A stretch of DNA of 64,000 nt from Elymus sibiricus (GCA_039707655.1 CM077667.1:63393628-63457627), one strand, 5' to 3'. Counted from the first letter of the stretch, positions 24,683 to 38,440 are shown. The notes: generated by a model from the letters alone, not told the origin. Numbers and translations are program-made.

Positions 24683-26402
24683 CTCTAGTTTTTTTTGATA
24701 TATTAAACTTTTTTTTTCGACGTCGTATGCAAAAGTTATGGCCGTTTTACATTTTTTTTTGTTTTTTTGCAAAAAAGGTCAAAATTCATATTTCAAAATT
24801 TCTATACCAACTAGACACTAAAACCTAACTACATCTCAAAGGATTTTATTTTTTGAAGATTTTATCATTTTTGTTTATTTTCTACAAAATTTAAAAAGGC
24901 GGTCCACGGGCGGGGGGGGGGGGGGGGGGGTAGAGTTTGAAAATTTCAGAACCCCTTTAGTCCGGGTTGGTGTCCATCCAATCATACCGTCGACTACACA
25001 TCTGATAGCACCGTCCCAGCCAGAGTCACAACTAAGGTTAACCAAGCCAGAGTCACCCCTTTCTAACTTCATTTGCTATTTTTCATGCATTTAATGATTT
25101 TTTGAGCTAAATGACCCTGAAATGGAAAAGCACTACAAATGAACTCTGAAAAGGTTGAAACTTGGCATGGTATCATCATTTCACCCACATAGCTTGTGCT
25201 AAAAAGTTGAGAGGGTTACGGCAAAAACTGGATGCACTTCGTGTACAAACTGGACTATCTCCTTCGAAGTATCAAGGTTTCGGACGAAAACCCATTTGTT
25301 ACAAAGGCATTTCATTTTTTTAACTTATTTCAACTCCACACTTTTTGTCCATTCAATATGCACCATTCAAAGCCACATCCTCAAATTTCAACCCTTTCTA
25401 ACTTCATTTGCTATTTTTCATGCATTTAATGATTTTTTTGAGCTAAATGACCCTGAAATTGAAAAACACTACAAATGAACTCTGAAAAGGTTGAAACTTG
25501 GCTTGGTATCATCATTTCACCCACACAGCTTGTGCTAAAAAGTTGAGAGGGTTACGGCAAAAATAGGATGCACTTCGTGTACAAACTGGACCATCTCATT
25601 CGAAGTATCAAGGTTTCGGACGAAAACTCGTCTGTTACAAATGCATTTCATTTTTTTTAACTTATTTTAACTCCACACTTTTTGTGCATTCAATATGCAC
25701 CATACTACAACATGTTAAAATCTACAGAAAGAACTAACTAAAAATAATAAAAAACAACAATTAAATGACTAAAACAACTATATAAGCAAAACATTATTGT
25801 TTTAATTAAAATCCTAATTTAAATTATTCTAAAAATAACCAAATAAATCTTACTGTGACAACAATCTAACACGTGACTAGGAGCAAAAAGAATTAAATTA
25901 AAAACTTTTTGTAAACTCAAGTTATTCACAATCTAGGGTTTGAAGCAAATTTGAACAAATTCAAATTTGAAAACTAATGGCAAAAACAGAAACTAGACAA
26001 AATTTTGAATCTAATGCAAAAAGAATCACTCAAAAACATCAAATATCTTAAAAGATATAAGCAATTTAAAACAGAAACTAAAAACAGAAAACAAATGTAA
26101 AAACAGGAAAAAAAAACTTTCAGAACCACTTTAGTCCCGGTTGGTGTCACCAACCGGGACTAAAGGTCCAACCCCTTAAGTCCCGGTTGGTAACACCAAC
26201 CGGGACTAAAGGGGCTGGCACCGTTCGAAGCCCCTTTAGTCCCGGTTGGTCTCTCCAACCGGGACTAAAGGTCCCGTTCGAACCGGGACTGAGGCCTGCT
26301 CCGCTCGAACCGGGACTAATGCACCCATTAGTCCCGGTTCGTAACATAACCGGGACTAATGCTCTGATCTGGCCTGGACCAAAGCCCTGTTTTGTACTAG
26401 TG
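24677..26402. mobile_element. 5'-truncated CACTA, unit 4
   Basis: Left part missing, right terminus intact and followed by GCG. Confidence 0.85.
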
Positions 26403-26556
26403 GCGGACGCACGGACCTCTGGGAGCGAGTGAGCCAGAGGGTCGTCGCCATCTCCAGGGCCACAACAGTGAGAACGCCGGCGAGGATGCCGTAGTAAGCG
26501 ACCTTCTGGTCGCCTAGGACTGATCCCACGGCAGGGGTGTTGAAGTCCCGTGCCAA
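26403..26556 (-). pseudogene. Membrane-protein gene fragment, unit 4
   Basis: Same protein fragment as in units 2 and 3. Confidence 0.35.
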
Positions 26557-29043
26557 TGTCAGCGGCCAGGGTGATAGAGCTCACTGCCCGCAGTTTGCGC
26601 GCCTACGGCTCCGACGGCCAGACTTGGCCTACGCCGGCCTCCATGTTGGTCATGGTGGCGGCGTGCTCACCGTCGACTTGAAAGACACGAGAGAATACGG
26701 GTCGGACGTTTGTACCGAACGTTCACTAGAGGACACAAGCGTATGAGACAACCCTCTCGTGGAAGCTGACTTGTGGGTCAAGTTCGCGATACTACCGACT
26801 ATCCGATATGTCGGAGGCGCTCAACCTTAACGCATGATCGATCTGCCGTCCAATCTGGGCGAAGAGATATCTGGGCAGAATGCCTTGCTATGACTGCGAC
26901 CCCCGCCCAGTTTGGATTACTGCCACGGTAATTATTTTATCATCATTTTATATGTGCGGAGTTTGGAACGGGGTGCGAAGGATTGAGGATGCTTCCTTTC
27001 ATGGGTAGTAGCCTCGTAGGAGGTCGAGGCCCCTTCCACTTTTTTTAGAAGCTAGCGTAGGGTTTTTGCACTTGCAGTAGAAGGAAGTCATATGCGTCGC
27101 AACAGGTATGACTTCACCGCCTTCGGAGAAGTCTACCATGCAAATTTGTTAGTTGTATACCCTGTCACTCTCGGGCCTCGATCGATAAACGAAACAAAAT
27201 TAGCGAACGCTACATTTCAGCGGGACATAATGTGGGAGGAAGCCATCCAATCTAGTCATAAAGTATCTGGTTAGGATGAGAAAAAGTAGATGGTGATCAT
27301 GCATGTAGTGAGGTATTTATGATTTAATGTCCGGTTGGAAGGAGGGATGGACCATGCATGTGTAGTGGGAAGGAGAGAGAGAAGAGATGGACCATGCATG
27401 TGATTGGTCAAGTACATGTCTGGACTCCGGCAAAGCACCTCACATTTGTCTCTTGGATATCGAAATCCGTACATTCAAACTGCTAAGTGGACATATACAG
27501 GTACCCGTTGGATGATAAAAATGGTCCGGACAATGTGGTTCGGACATATAGTTGAGGTTTGAGAGTCCGTCTTGGAAATGCCCTAAGAACAACTCTACTA
27601 GATCTGCTATATCCTCACCGGCCCGTATAATTCGAGCGGTTTACAGTTTTTTACCTTTCTCGAACCCAAACAGGTCCAGTAAAAGTTGGCATGCCTATTT
27701 TGAGATGAAAATATGTACTTTGAATCATGTTCAAAAAACTAAAAAAACATTCCATATTATTTTGTAGAATGTTCCTGTATTTAGGAAAAACTACTCATGG
27801 AATTAGAAAATTCTCATGACTTAAAAAATATTTGTGTAATTTTATAAAAATCTTTGCGCAGTTAAGAAAATTATTTTGTATTAACAAAATATTTATGTGT
27901 ATTTAATAACAAGAAACAAAAATAAAAGCAAACAAATAAAATAATATTTAAAAAAGAAAAGGGAAATAACAAGAGATAAAAAAATAGAAAAGTCAGAAAT
28001 AGAAAATTAAAAATAATAAAAAATAGCATGGAATATAAAATTGCAAAAAAAGCTCGAAGAAAATAATAAAATGAAAAAACATGCCGAAGACACTGCAGGA
28101 AATCACATTTGCCTTCCTTGGTTAAGTCAACAAAACCAATAAAACTGGGATTCAAAATAATCACATGAAACTTGTAAGGCGACTATATCTCGCTTTAACC
28201 GAGTCGCTAGAAGTTCTCGCTAAATATTTTAAATTAATTGGGCTGGCGCATTCACGCACGCATTATACATCCCTCGTCTCCAGGGAGTCCACACCCACAG
28301 CTAGCCACACCGTCCAAGTCTGATTCTTGCTATGTTGGAAGGGCGTGCCCAACTTAAGGCCATTTGAGCCGGGATTATTTTTTTCCGTTTTCCTTTATAT
28401 ATTTTCTCTTTTCTTCCCCGTTTTCATTCTTTCTTGCATTTTGTTTTTTCGTTTTATTTTTCATTTTCTTTTTTCTTAGTTTTATTTTGTGTCTATTTTG
28501 GTTTTCTTTGTTTTTCGGGTTTTATTCTATATTGTTTTTTGTATATGTCAATTATTTTTTCAAATACACGTCTAACATGTTTTCAATAAAAATTTAACCC
28601 TTTGTAGTACATGGTAAATATTTTTTATATACACATTTTAAATCTCTCAAATGCTTGATTAACATTTTTTGAATACAAAATTAACATTTTTTGAATATAT
28701 AATCAACATTATATCTATAAACACTTTTAAATGTTCCAATGGTTGATTGAAATTTTTCCAAAATTAGATTAACATTTTCCAATACGTGCTGTGTACGCAC
28801 AACTGGGTCGGCCCATCGCGTCCCTGCTCGGTCGCTCACCTGTGCAAAGCGCCGGCAGTTTGACACAAAGCGCGTCAAATAGGGTATTCCAATAGGTTCT
28901 TCTATTAACTCGCCCCCCAAAACGACGTTCACGGCGGATAACCATCAGCGAGACATGTTACAGGCCCCGTCAAAGAAAAAAGAAAGACATGTTACAGATA
29001 CAGTTGAAAAACCAAGCGAGGACGGTTAACTTTGAGAAATGAA

Positions 29044-29881
29044 TCAAGCAGGCACAGGTTGGGGCTATCAAGACAAGCCAGTACGGGGACAAAATCACTG
29101 TTGTGACCCTTTTGATAATCTTTGTCACAAAATGAACTCGACATGAAAGTATTTTACGATCTGACCCTTTTGACAACGCCAGAGACCGTGGCGTTTCTGC
29201 TCCACACGGAAACGCCGAGATAGCTTGCGTTTCTTCTCCACATAGAAACGCCGAGGTAACTCGCGTTTCAGCCCATGTGGAAACGCCAGTGTATTTGGCG
29301 TTGCTGCCCGGGCTAGAAACGCCACGAGTGTTGGCGTTGCTGCCCTTATCGTAGATAGTCCACGGCACCGTGTGTGTCTATGTTGCAGGGGCAGTTAATC
29401 GGCACGGGCTACGAGAAAACGGCCATGGCACTGTGGCAACGACACAAGCGGATCCTACGCTGCTCCATGCGTCTTGGCGCGCGTACTGTGCCCGACGACC
29501 GGACGTACGTGCGTGCCCTCCCAGGGGGCGTACTAGTACTACATGCAGCAACGCCAACACTCATGGCCTTGAGACTACCCACAACTTAGTACTATGCACG
29601 ATAAGGGTAGCAACGCCAGCACCCATGACGTTTCTAGCGTGGGCAGCAACGCCAAATACACTGGCGTTTCCACATGGGCAGAAACACGAGCTACCTCGGC
29701 GTTTCCATGTGGAGCAGAAACGCAAGCTATCTCGGCGTTTCCATGTGGAGCAGAAACACCACGGTCTCTGGCGTTGCCAAAATGGTCAGATCGTGAAATA
29801 CTTTCATGTCGAGTTCATTTTTGTGACAAACATTATCAAAAGGGTCAGAACAGTGATTTTGATCGGGGCTATCAAGGCCAG
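29044..29881. repeat. Long inverted repeat (hairpin locus), unit 4
   Basis: Equivalent to 10259-11095. The left arm is of unit 3 type and the right arm of unit 5 type. An extra T near 29820 shifts frames, which argues against coding function. Confidence 0.8.
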
Positions 29882-30398
29882 GCTGTGGAACGGCTTAATA
29901 CGAGCGGACGCTTCTCCCTTGCTAACACCCGCATTGCATATCTTTGCTGAGCAGGTGCAGACAGCCACTTTCCATATTGCCTTTGTCGCTCTGTTTCTCC
30001 CCCCCCCCCAGAATTCAAATGCACCTTCAGAATTTCAAAAGCGTGCTTTCAGATGGAATGTCTGAACCCCCGATTGAATTGCGCAGTCTCTCAGCTAGGG
30101 AGTTTGACAAAAAAAACTTCAAAACAGTGCAAATCGATGCTTACTACTAATAAGTGGGGCAAACACGTTTCACACCTCAATCATGCATCGCATTGCGCTA
30201 ATCAAGTTCAGAAAACATACTACTCTACTGAAGAGCATTGCGTTCTGCTATTAAATTAATACTCCGGTATTAATTGCTATATATGGCAAAGACGGTGTAG
30301 TAGCAGCTTCTGCGATCTCCTCGATCTTCTTTCAGCTCCGTTGCAGCAGGGAACAGAGACTGCCATTCATACTTTCACACTTCACCCACAGATAGCTG

Positions 30399-30549
30399 CT
30401 ACAAAATGCAGTTGAGCGCGTCCGCGTTAGTGGCCTTCCGCCCTTCGCCCAACTCAGCAGCAACGACCTTCATCGCATTGTGCACATCTTCGCCGTGTTC
30501 ACTCCGCAGCTATGTCAGTTTATAATCATAGTCGCCGTCCACCGCTCCT
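30399..30549 (-). pseudogene. Possible XH-domain exon fragment, unit 4
   Basis: Equivalent to the other units, with two further base changes (near 30512 and 30549). Confidence 0.35.
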
Positions 30550-30629
30550 TACGGTAGTCATCGTATATACAGTTATTGTTGGTTTTGAAATCCAGTCAAA
30601 CAATCCTTCCCTTAAGAGAAAGGTGTGAT

Positions 30630-30940
30630 AGCTCCCGGGTGCCTAGGCACCCTCTATGAACAGTAAAATCAAAAAAATAGAAAACAAAATCAAAAAAATC
30701 TGAAACTTTGCAGCATCAAAGATGAACAAAGTTTGTAGGTTCTTGCAAGTTTTCATGCCAAAATATCATGTAGAAAAAGGTGTACAAACGAGTTTCAAAT
30801 TTCAGTGCTAAAAGTGCTCAAAACTTCAAGCACTGAAATCTTTTTCGTGTGTAGAGCTCCTCGAATAGTTTTTTGGCATGAAAACTTGCAAACACCTACA
30901 AATTGTGATCATCTTTGATGCTGCAAAGTTTCAGATTTTT
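30630..30940. mobile_element. Fold-back MITE, truncated at the unit 4/5 junction
   Basis: Same left end and same ATTTTT junction as the other truncated copies. Confidence 0.75.
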
Positions 30941-32656
30941 CTCTAGTTTTTTTTTGATATATTAAACTTTTTTTTTCGACGTCGTATGCAAAAGTTATGG
31001 CCGTTTTACATTTTTTTTTGTTTTTTTGCAAAAAAGGTCAAAATTCATATTTCAAAATTTCTATACCAACTAGACACTAAAACCTAACTACATCTCAAAG
31101 GATTTTATTTTTTGAAGATTTTATCATTTTTGTTTATTTTCTACAAAATTTAAAAAGGCGGTCCACGGGGCGGGGGGGGGGGGGGGGTAGAGTTTGAAAA
31201 TTTCAGAACCCCTTTAGTCCGGGTTGGTGTCCATCCAATCATACCGTCGACTACACATCTGCTAGCACCGTCTCAGCCAGAGTCACAACTAAGGTTAACC
31301 AAGCCAGAGTCACCCCTTTCTAACTTCATTTGCTATTTTTCATGCATTTAATGATTTTTTGAGCTAAATGACCCTGAAATGGAAAAGCACTACAAATGAA
31401 CTCTGAAAAGGTTGAAACTTGGCATGGTATCATCATTTCACCCACATAGCTTGTGCTAAAAAGTTGAGAGGGTTACGGCAAAAACTGGATGCACTTCGTG
31501 TACAAACTGGACTATCTCCTTCGAAGTATCAAGGTTTCGGACGAAAACCCATTTGTTACAAAGGCATTTCATTTTTTTAACTTATTTCAACTCCACACTT
31601 TTTGTCCATTCAATATGCACCATTCAAAGCCACATCCTAAAATTTCAACCCTTTCTAACTTCATTTGCTATTTTTCATGCATTTAATGATTTTTTTGAGC
31701 TAAATGACCCTGAAATTGAAAAACACTACAAATGAACTCTGAAAAGGTTGAAACTTGGCTTGGTATCATCATTTCACCCACACAGCTTGTGCTAAAAAGT
31801 TGAGAGGGTTACGGCAAAAACTGGATGCACTTCGTGTACAAACTGGACCATCTCATTCGAAGTATCAAGGTTTCGGACGAAAACTCGTCTGTTACAAATG
31901 CATTTCATTTTTTTAACTAATTTTAACTCCACACTTTTTGTGCATTCAATATGCACCATACTACAACATGTTAAATCTACAGAAAGAACTAACTAAAAAT
32001 AATAAAAAACAACAATTAAATGACTAAAACAACTATATAAGCAAAACATTATTGTTTTAATTAAAATCCTAATTTAAATTATTCTAAAAATAACCAAATA
32101 AATCTTACTGTGACAACAATCTAACACGTGACTAGGAGCAAAAAGAATTAAATTAAAAACTTTTTGTAAACTCAAGTTATTCACAATCTAGGGTTTGAAG
32201 CAAATTTGAACAAATTCAAATTTGAAAACTAATGGCACAAACAGAAACTAGACAAAATTTTGAATCTAATGCAAAAAGAATCACTCAAAAACATCAAATA
32301 TCTTAAAAGATATAAGCAATTTAAAACAGAAACTAAAAACAGAAAACAAATGTAAAAACAGGAAAAAAAACTTTCAGAACCACTTTAGTCCCGGTTGGTG
32401 TCACCAACCGGGACTAAAGGTCCAACCCCTTTAGTCCCGGTTGGTAACACCAACCGGGACTAAAGGGGCTGGCACCGTTCGAAGCCCCTTTAGTCCCGGT
32501 TGGTCTCTCCAACCGGGACTAAAGGTCCCGTTCGAACCGGGACTGAGGCCTGCTCCGCTCGAACCGGGACTAATGCACCCATTAGTCCCGGTTCGTAACA
32601 TAACCGGGACTAATGCTCTGATCTGGCCTGGACCAAAGCCCTGTTTTGTACTAGTG
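30935..32656. mobile_element. 5'-truncated CACTA, unit 5
   Basis: Left part missing, right terminus intact and followed by GCG. One palindrome has TTTAGTCCCGG (near 32430) where units 2-4 have TTAAGTCCCGG. Confidence 0.85.
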
Positions 32657-32810
32657 GCGGACGCACGGACCTCTGGGAGCGAGTGAGCCAGAGGGTCGTC
32701 GCCATCTCCAGGGCCACAACAGTGAGAACGCCGGCGAGGATGCCGTAGTAAGCGACCTTCTGGTCGCCTAGGACTGATCCCACGGCAGGGGTGTTGAAGT
32801 CCCGTGCCAA
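32657..32810 (-). pseudogene. Membrane-protein gene fragment, unit 5
   Basis: Same protein fragment as in units 2-4. Confidence 0.35.
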
Positions 32811-35298
32811 TGTCAGCGGCCAGGGTGATAGAGCTCACTGCCCGCAGTTTGCGCGCCTACGGCTCCGACGGCCAGACTTGGCCTACGCCGGCCTCCATGT
32901 TGGTCATGGTGGCGGCGTGCTCACCGTCGACTTGAAAGACACGAGAGAATACGGGCCGGACGTTTGTACCGAACGTTCACTAGAGGACACAAGCGTATGA
33001 GACAACCCTCTCGTGGAAGCTGACTTGTGGGTCAAGTTCGCGATACTACCGACTATCCGATATGTCGGAGGCGCTCAACCTTAACGCATGATCGATCTGC
33101 CGTCCAATCTGGGCGAAGAGATATCTGGGCAGAATGCCTTGCTATGACTGCGACCCCCGCCCAGTTTGGATTACTGCCACGGTAATTATTTTATCATCAT
33201 TTTATATGTGCGGAGTTTGGAACGGGGTGCGAAGGATTGAGCATGCTTCCTTTCATGGGTAGTAGCCTCGTAGGAGGTCGAGGCCCCTTCCACTTTTTTC
33301 AGAAGCTAGCGTAGGGTTTTTGCACTTGCAGTAGAAGGAAGTCATATGCGTCGCAACAGGTATGACTTCACCGCCTTCGGAGAAGTCTACCATGCAAATT
33401 TGTTAGTTGTATACCCTGTCACTCTCGGGCCTCGATCGATAAACGAAACAAAATTAGCGAACGCTACATTTCAGCGGGACATAATGTGGGAGGAAGCCAT
33501 CCAATCTAGTCATAAAGTATCTGGTTAGGATGAGAAAAAGTAGATGGTGATCATGCATGTAGTGAGGTATTTATGATTTAATGTCCGGTTGGAAGGAGGG
33601 ATGGACCATGCATGTGTAGTGGGAAGGAGAGAGAGAAGAGATGGACCATGCATGTGATTGGTCAAGTACATGTCTGGACTCCGGCAAAGCACCTCACATT
33701 TGTCTCTTGGATATCGAAATCCGTACATTCAAACTGCTAAGTGGACATATACAGGTACCCGTTGGATGATAAAAATGGTCCGGACAATGTGGTTCGGACA
33801 TATAGTTGAGGTTTGAGAGTCCGTCTTGGAAATGCCCTAAGAACAACTCTACTAGATCTGCTATATCCTCACCGGCCCGTATAATTCGAGCGGTTTACAG
33901 TTTTTTACCTTTCTCGAACCCAAACAGGTCCAGTAAAAGTTGGCATGCCTATTTTGAGATGAAAATATGTACTTTGAATCATGTTCACAAAACTAAAAAA
34001 ACATTCCATATTATTTTGTAGAATGTTCCTGTATTTAGGAAAAACTACTCATGGAATTAGAAAATTCTCATGACTTAAAAAATGTTTGTGTAATTTTATA
34101 AAAATCTTTGCGCAGTTAAGAAAATTATTTTGTATTAACAAAATATTTATGTGTATTTAATAACAAGAAACAAAAATAAAAGCAAACAAATAAAATAATA
34201 TTTAAAAAAGAAAAGGGAAATAACAAGAGATAAAAAAAATAGAAAAGTCAGAAATAGAAAATTAAAAATAATAAAAAATAGCATGGAATATAAAATTGCA
34301 AAAAAAGCTCGAAGAAAATAATAAAATGAAAAAACATGCCGAAGACACTGCAGGAAATCACATTTGCCTTCCTTGGTTAAGTCAACAAAACCAATAAAAC
34401 TGGGATTCAAAATAATCACATGAAACTTGTAAGGCGACTATATCTCGCTTTAACCGAGTCGCTAGAAGTTCTCGCTAAAGATTTTAAATTAATTGGGCTG
34501 GCGCATTCACGCACGCATTATACATCCCTGGTCTCCAGGGAGTCCACACCCACAGCTAGCCACACCGTCCAAGTCTGATTCTTGCTATGTTGGAAGGGCG
34601 TGCCCAACTTAAGGCCATTTGAGCCGGGATTATTTTTTTCCGTTTTCCTTTATATATTTTCTCTTTTCTTCCCCGTTTTCATTCTTTCTTGCATTTTGTT
34701 TTTTCGTTTTATTTTTCATTTTCTTTTTTCTTAGTTTTATTTTGTGTCTATTTTGGTTTTCTTTGTTTTTCGGGTTTTATTCTATATTGTTTTTTGTATA
34801 TGTCAATTATTTTTTCAAATACACGTCTAACATGTTTTCAATAAAAATTTAACCCTTTGTAGTACATGGTAAATATTTTTTATATACACATTTTAAATCT
34901 CTCAAATGCTTGATTAACATTTTTTGAATACAAAATTAACATTTTTTGAATATATAATCAACATTATATCTATAAACACTTTTAAATGTTCCAATGGTTG
35001 ATTGAAAATTTTCCAAAATTAGATTAACATTTTCCAATACGTGCTGTGTACGCACAACTGGGTCGGCCCATCGCGTCCCTTCTCGGTCGCTCACCTGTGC
35101 AAAGCGCCGGCAGTTTGACACAAAGCGCGTCAAATAGGGTATTCCAATAGGTTCTTCTATTAACTCGCCCCCCAAAACGACGTTCACGGCGGATACCCAT
35201 CAGCGAGACATGTTACAGGCCCCGTCAAAGAAAAAAGAAAGACATGTTACAGATACAGTTGAAAAACCAAGCGAGGACGGTTAACTTTGAGAAATGAA

Positions 35299-36135
35299 TC
35301 AAGCAGGCACAGGTTGGGGCTATCAAGACAAGCCAGTACGGGGACAAAATCACTGTTGTGACCCTTTTGATAATCTTTGTCACAAAATGAACTCGACATG
35401 AAAGTATTTTACGATTTGACCCTTTTGACAACGCCAGAAACCGTGGCGTTTCTGCTCCACACGGAAACGCCGAGATAGCTTGCGTTTCTTCTCCACATAG
35501 AAACGCCGAGGTAACTCGCGTTTCAGCCCATGTGGAAACGCCAGTGTATTTGGCGTTGCTGCCCGGGCTAGAAACACCACGAGTGTTGGCGTTGCTGCCC
35601 TTATCGTAGATAGTCCACGGCACCGTGTGTGTCTATGTTGCAGGGGCAGTTAATCGGCACGGGCTACGAGAAAACGGCCATGGCACTGTGGCAACGACAC
35701 AAGCGGATCCTACGCTGCTCCATGCGTCTTGGCGCGCGTACTGTGCCCGACGACCGGACGTACGTGCGTGCCCTCCCAGGGGGCGTACTAGTACTACATG
35801 CAGCAACGCCAACACTCATGGCCTTGAGACTACCCACAACTTAGTACTATGCACGATAAGGGCAGCAACGCCAACACCCATGGCGTTTCTAGCGTGGGCA
35901 GCAACGCCAAATACACTGGCGTTTCCACATGGGCGGAAACACGAGCTACCTCGGCGTTTTCATGTGGAGCAGAAACGCAAGCTATCTCGGCGTTTCCATG
36001 TGGAGCAGAAACACCACGGTCTCTGGCGTTGCCAAAATGGTCAGATCGTGAAATACTTTCATGTCGAGTTCATTTTGTGACAAACATTATCAAAAGGGTC
36101 AGAACAGTGATTTTGATCGGGGCTATCAAGGCCAG
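35299..36135. repeat. Long inverted repeat (hairpin locus), unit 5
   Basis: Equivalent to 10259-11095, with a few private substitutions (near 35416, 35575 and 35960). Confidence 0.8.
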
Positions 36136-36665
36136 GCTGTGGAACGGCTTAATACGAGCGGACGCTTCTCCCTTGCTAACACCCGCATTGCATATCTTTG
36201 CTGAGCAGGTGCAGACAGCCACTTTCCATATTGCCTTTGTCGCTCTGTTTCTTCCCCCCCCCCCCCCCCCCCCACCAGAATTCAAATGCACCTTCAGAAT
36301 TTCAAAAGCGTGCTTTCAGATGGAATGTCTGAACCCCCGATTGAATTGCGCAGTCTCTCAGCTAGGGAGTTTGACAAAAAAAACTTCAAAACAGTGCAAA
36401 TCGATGCTTACTACTAATAAGTGGGGCAAACACGTTTCACACCTCAATCATGCATCGCATTGCGCTAATCAAGTTCAGAAAACATACTACTCTACTGAAG
36501 AGCATTGCGTTCCGCTATTAAATTAATACTCCGGTATTAATTGCTATATATGGCAAAGACGGTGTAGTAGCAGCTTCTGCGATCTCCTCGATCTTCTTTC
36601 AGCTCCGTTGCAGCAGGGAACAGAGACTGCCCTTCATACTTTCACACTTCACCCACAGATAGCTG

Positions 36666-36816
36666 CTACAAAATGCAGTTGAGCGCGTCCGCGTTAGTGG
36701 CCTTCCGCCCTTCGCCCAACTCAGCAGCAACGACCTTCATCGCATTGTGCACATCTTCGCCGTGTTCACTCCGCAGCTGTGTCAGTTTATAATCATAGTC
36801 GCCGTCCACCGCTCCC
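36666..36816 (-). pseudogene. Possible XH-domain exon fragment, unit 5
   Basis: Equivalent to the other units. Confidence 0.35.
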
Positions 36817-36896
36817 TACGGTAGTCATCGTATATACAGTTATTGTTGGTTTTGAAATCCAGTCAAACAATCCTTCCCTTAAGAGAAAGGTGTGAT

Positions 36897-37279
36897 AGCT
36901 CCCGGTGCCTAGTGCCTAGGCACCCTCTATGAACAGTAAAATCAAAAAAAATAGAAAACAAAATCAAAAAAATCTGAAACTTTGCAGCATCAAAGATGAA
37001 CAAAGTTTGTAGGTTCTTGCAAGTTTTCATGCCAAAATATCATGTAGAAAAAGGTGTACAAACGAGTTTCAAATTTCAGTGCTAAAAGTGCTCAAAACTT
37101 CAAGCACTGAAATCTTTTTCGTGTGTAGAGCTCCTCGAATAGTTTTTTGGCATGAAAACTTGCAAACACCTACAAATTGTGATCATCTTTGATGCTGCAA
37201 AGTTTCAGATTTTTTTGATTTTGTTTTCTATTTTTTTTTATTTTACTGTTTATAGAGGGTGCCTAGGCACCCGGGAGCT
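36897..37279. mobile_element. Complete fold-back MITE at the right edge of the array
   Basis: The ends are inverted copies: AGCTCCCGG...GCCTAGGCACCC on the left and GGGTGCCTAGGCACCCGGGAGCT on the right (written as separate motifs). The arms extend about 190 bp inward and meet near 37100, so nearly the whole element is one hairpin. The left end has a short duplication (GTGCCTAGTGCCTAGG). No clear target duplication is seen. A related, diverged left half lies at about 42885-43010. Confidence 0.8.
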
Positions 37280-38440
37280 GAAAATCCACTCTCCTCCCTT
37301 AATGTAGTTCGGCGATACGGCTTACACCTTACACAGGTTCAGTGTGGCAAAACCTCAGGCCCAGATTCAGACACAAAACAAAACGAAGTTCATCACTTCC
37401 ATTCAATGAATAAAATCATGCCAAAAGGAAATCCATTGGTTGAATTAAAACAACGAAACCATGCCACGACAGGGCCAGACTCAAGTTTATGAATACATCA
37501 GTGAAACAATACCACACAGGCAGGAGGTTCAGTACAGCAAAGCCCTCTGGCCCAAATTTAGAAATAAACAAAACAAAACTCGATACAGTATTTCCAGGGC
37601 ACCTTCCCAAAGGAAAACAGGATAATTTATTTCTTCACCATCTCGTTGCACATCCATCATGATACTTGTGTATCTTCAGCATTGACAGGCTTCCAACATC
37701 ATCATGCATGGTACTACGTCTGATGATTTGCCCGTGGAAGTGAGCCATGCCATCAGTCCTACGCTACCAACAAAACATGCCGAAATAGTAAGTATATCTA
37801 TGGAAATTGACAAGCACTTAAAGTGGTTACACATACGTAAGACTGAGGCGTCCACCACACGAAATATATTGTTCAGTTAATGTTCTCCCTATGGGCAAAA
37901 CAAGAACAAAATCACAAACAAGTTGGTACAATTTGTAAATGCTGAGATCTAGCACGAGTATAGCTACAATTTCGTAGGCTTGCACTAGTCACATACTTCC
38001 TCTGTCCCAAAAGAAGTGACTCAAAAATGACTCGGAGGGAGTACATAACTGGGGTACAGTTTGTGTAAAATAAGAGGTCAATGGCTCAACAACTATTACT
38101 ACTCGTATATGTTAATGGAGATGCCAATATTAGAAACTGTAAGTCAATAATTATGAGAATCTAAGCAACACCATGGGCTTCTACTGCATGTTAGTTACAA
38201 ATGGAACACAGTACATAAGCAACATTACACGACACTTGACAGCTTGTACGCTTGCAGTCTCCTGCCATTGGACTAGTATATGTAAAAGATGTAAGTATTT
38301 CTGTTGCATAAGCATATATAATGGGATACAACTGGACAAAGATGCAATTTGTTCATGAATACACTGAACATGAATCATGGCTGCTATGAGAACAAATATG
38401 CAATACAAAAATAGCCGACCAGTACGCAGTGTTCATATAT
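37280..38440. other. Region 3' of the NLR gene
   Basis: This probably holds the 3' untranslated region or a last small exon of the NLR. A canonical GT donor lies at 38442-38441 (minus), so transcripts may splice here. A minus-strand AATAAA lies near 37628. Two diverged copies of a roughly 60-bp segment (AGGTTCAGTxxxGCAAA) lie near 37337 and 37525. No other gene is visible. Confidence 0.4.
37998..38044. mobile_element. Very short Stowaway-like MITE remnant
   Basis: CTTCCTCTGTCCCAAAAG on the left and TCGGAGGGAG on the right are the two ends of a Stowaway MITE with almost all the interior missing, flanked by TA. Confidence 0.5.

Larger units (their letters stand above)
24677..30934. repeat. Array unit 4 (hybrid)
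   Basis: 6,258 bp. The left part, up to about 29340, follows unit 3. From about 29390 rightward it follows unit 5 (GGGCAGTTAATC, CACTGTGGCAACG, GTGGGGCAAAC). Confidence 0.9.
5898..37214. repeat. Tandem array of five 6.26-kb units, 31.3 kb
   Basis: Five head-to-tail units begin at 5898, 12150, 18416, 24677 and 30935. They are nearly identical, with scattered substitutions and small indels. The left edge lies inside the CACTA element and the right edge inside a fold-back MITE. At every junction the MITE sequence ...TTTCAG passes through ATTTTT into the CACTA sequence CTCTAG.... ATTTTT is present at both original edges, so the first duplication joined at a 6-bp microhomology. Confidence 0.93.
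30935..37214. repeat. Array unit 5 (terminal)
   Basis: 6,280 bp. It keeps several variants shared only with unit 1. Its C-run near 36254 is the longest (about 20). It ends in the complete fold-back MITE. Confidence 0.9.
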
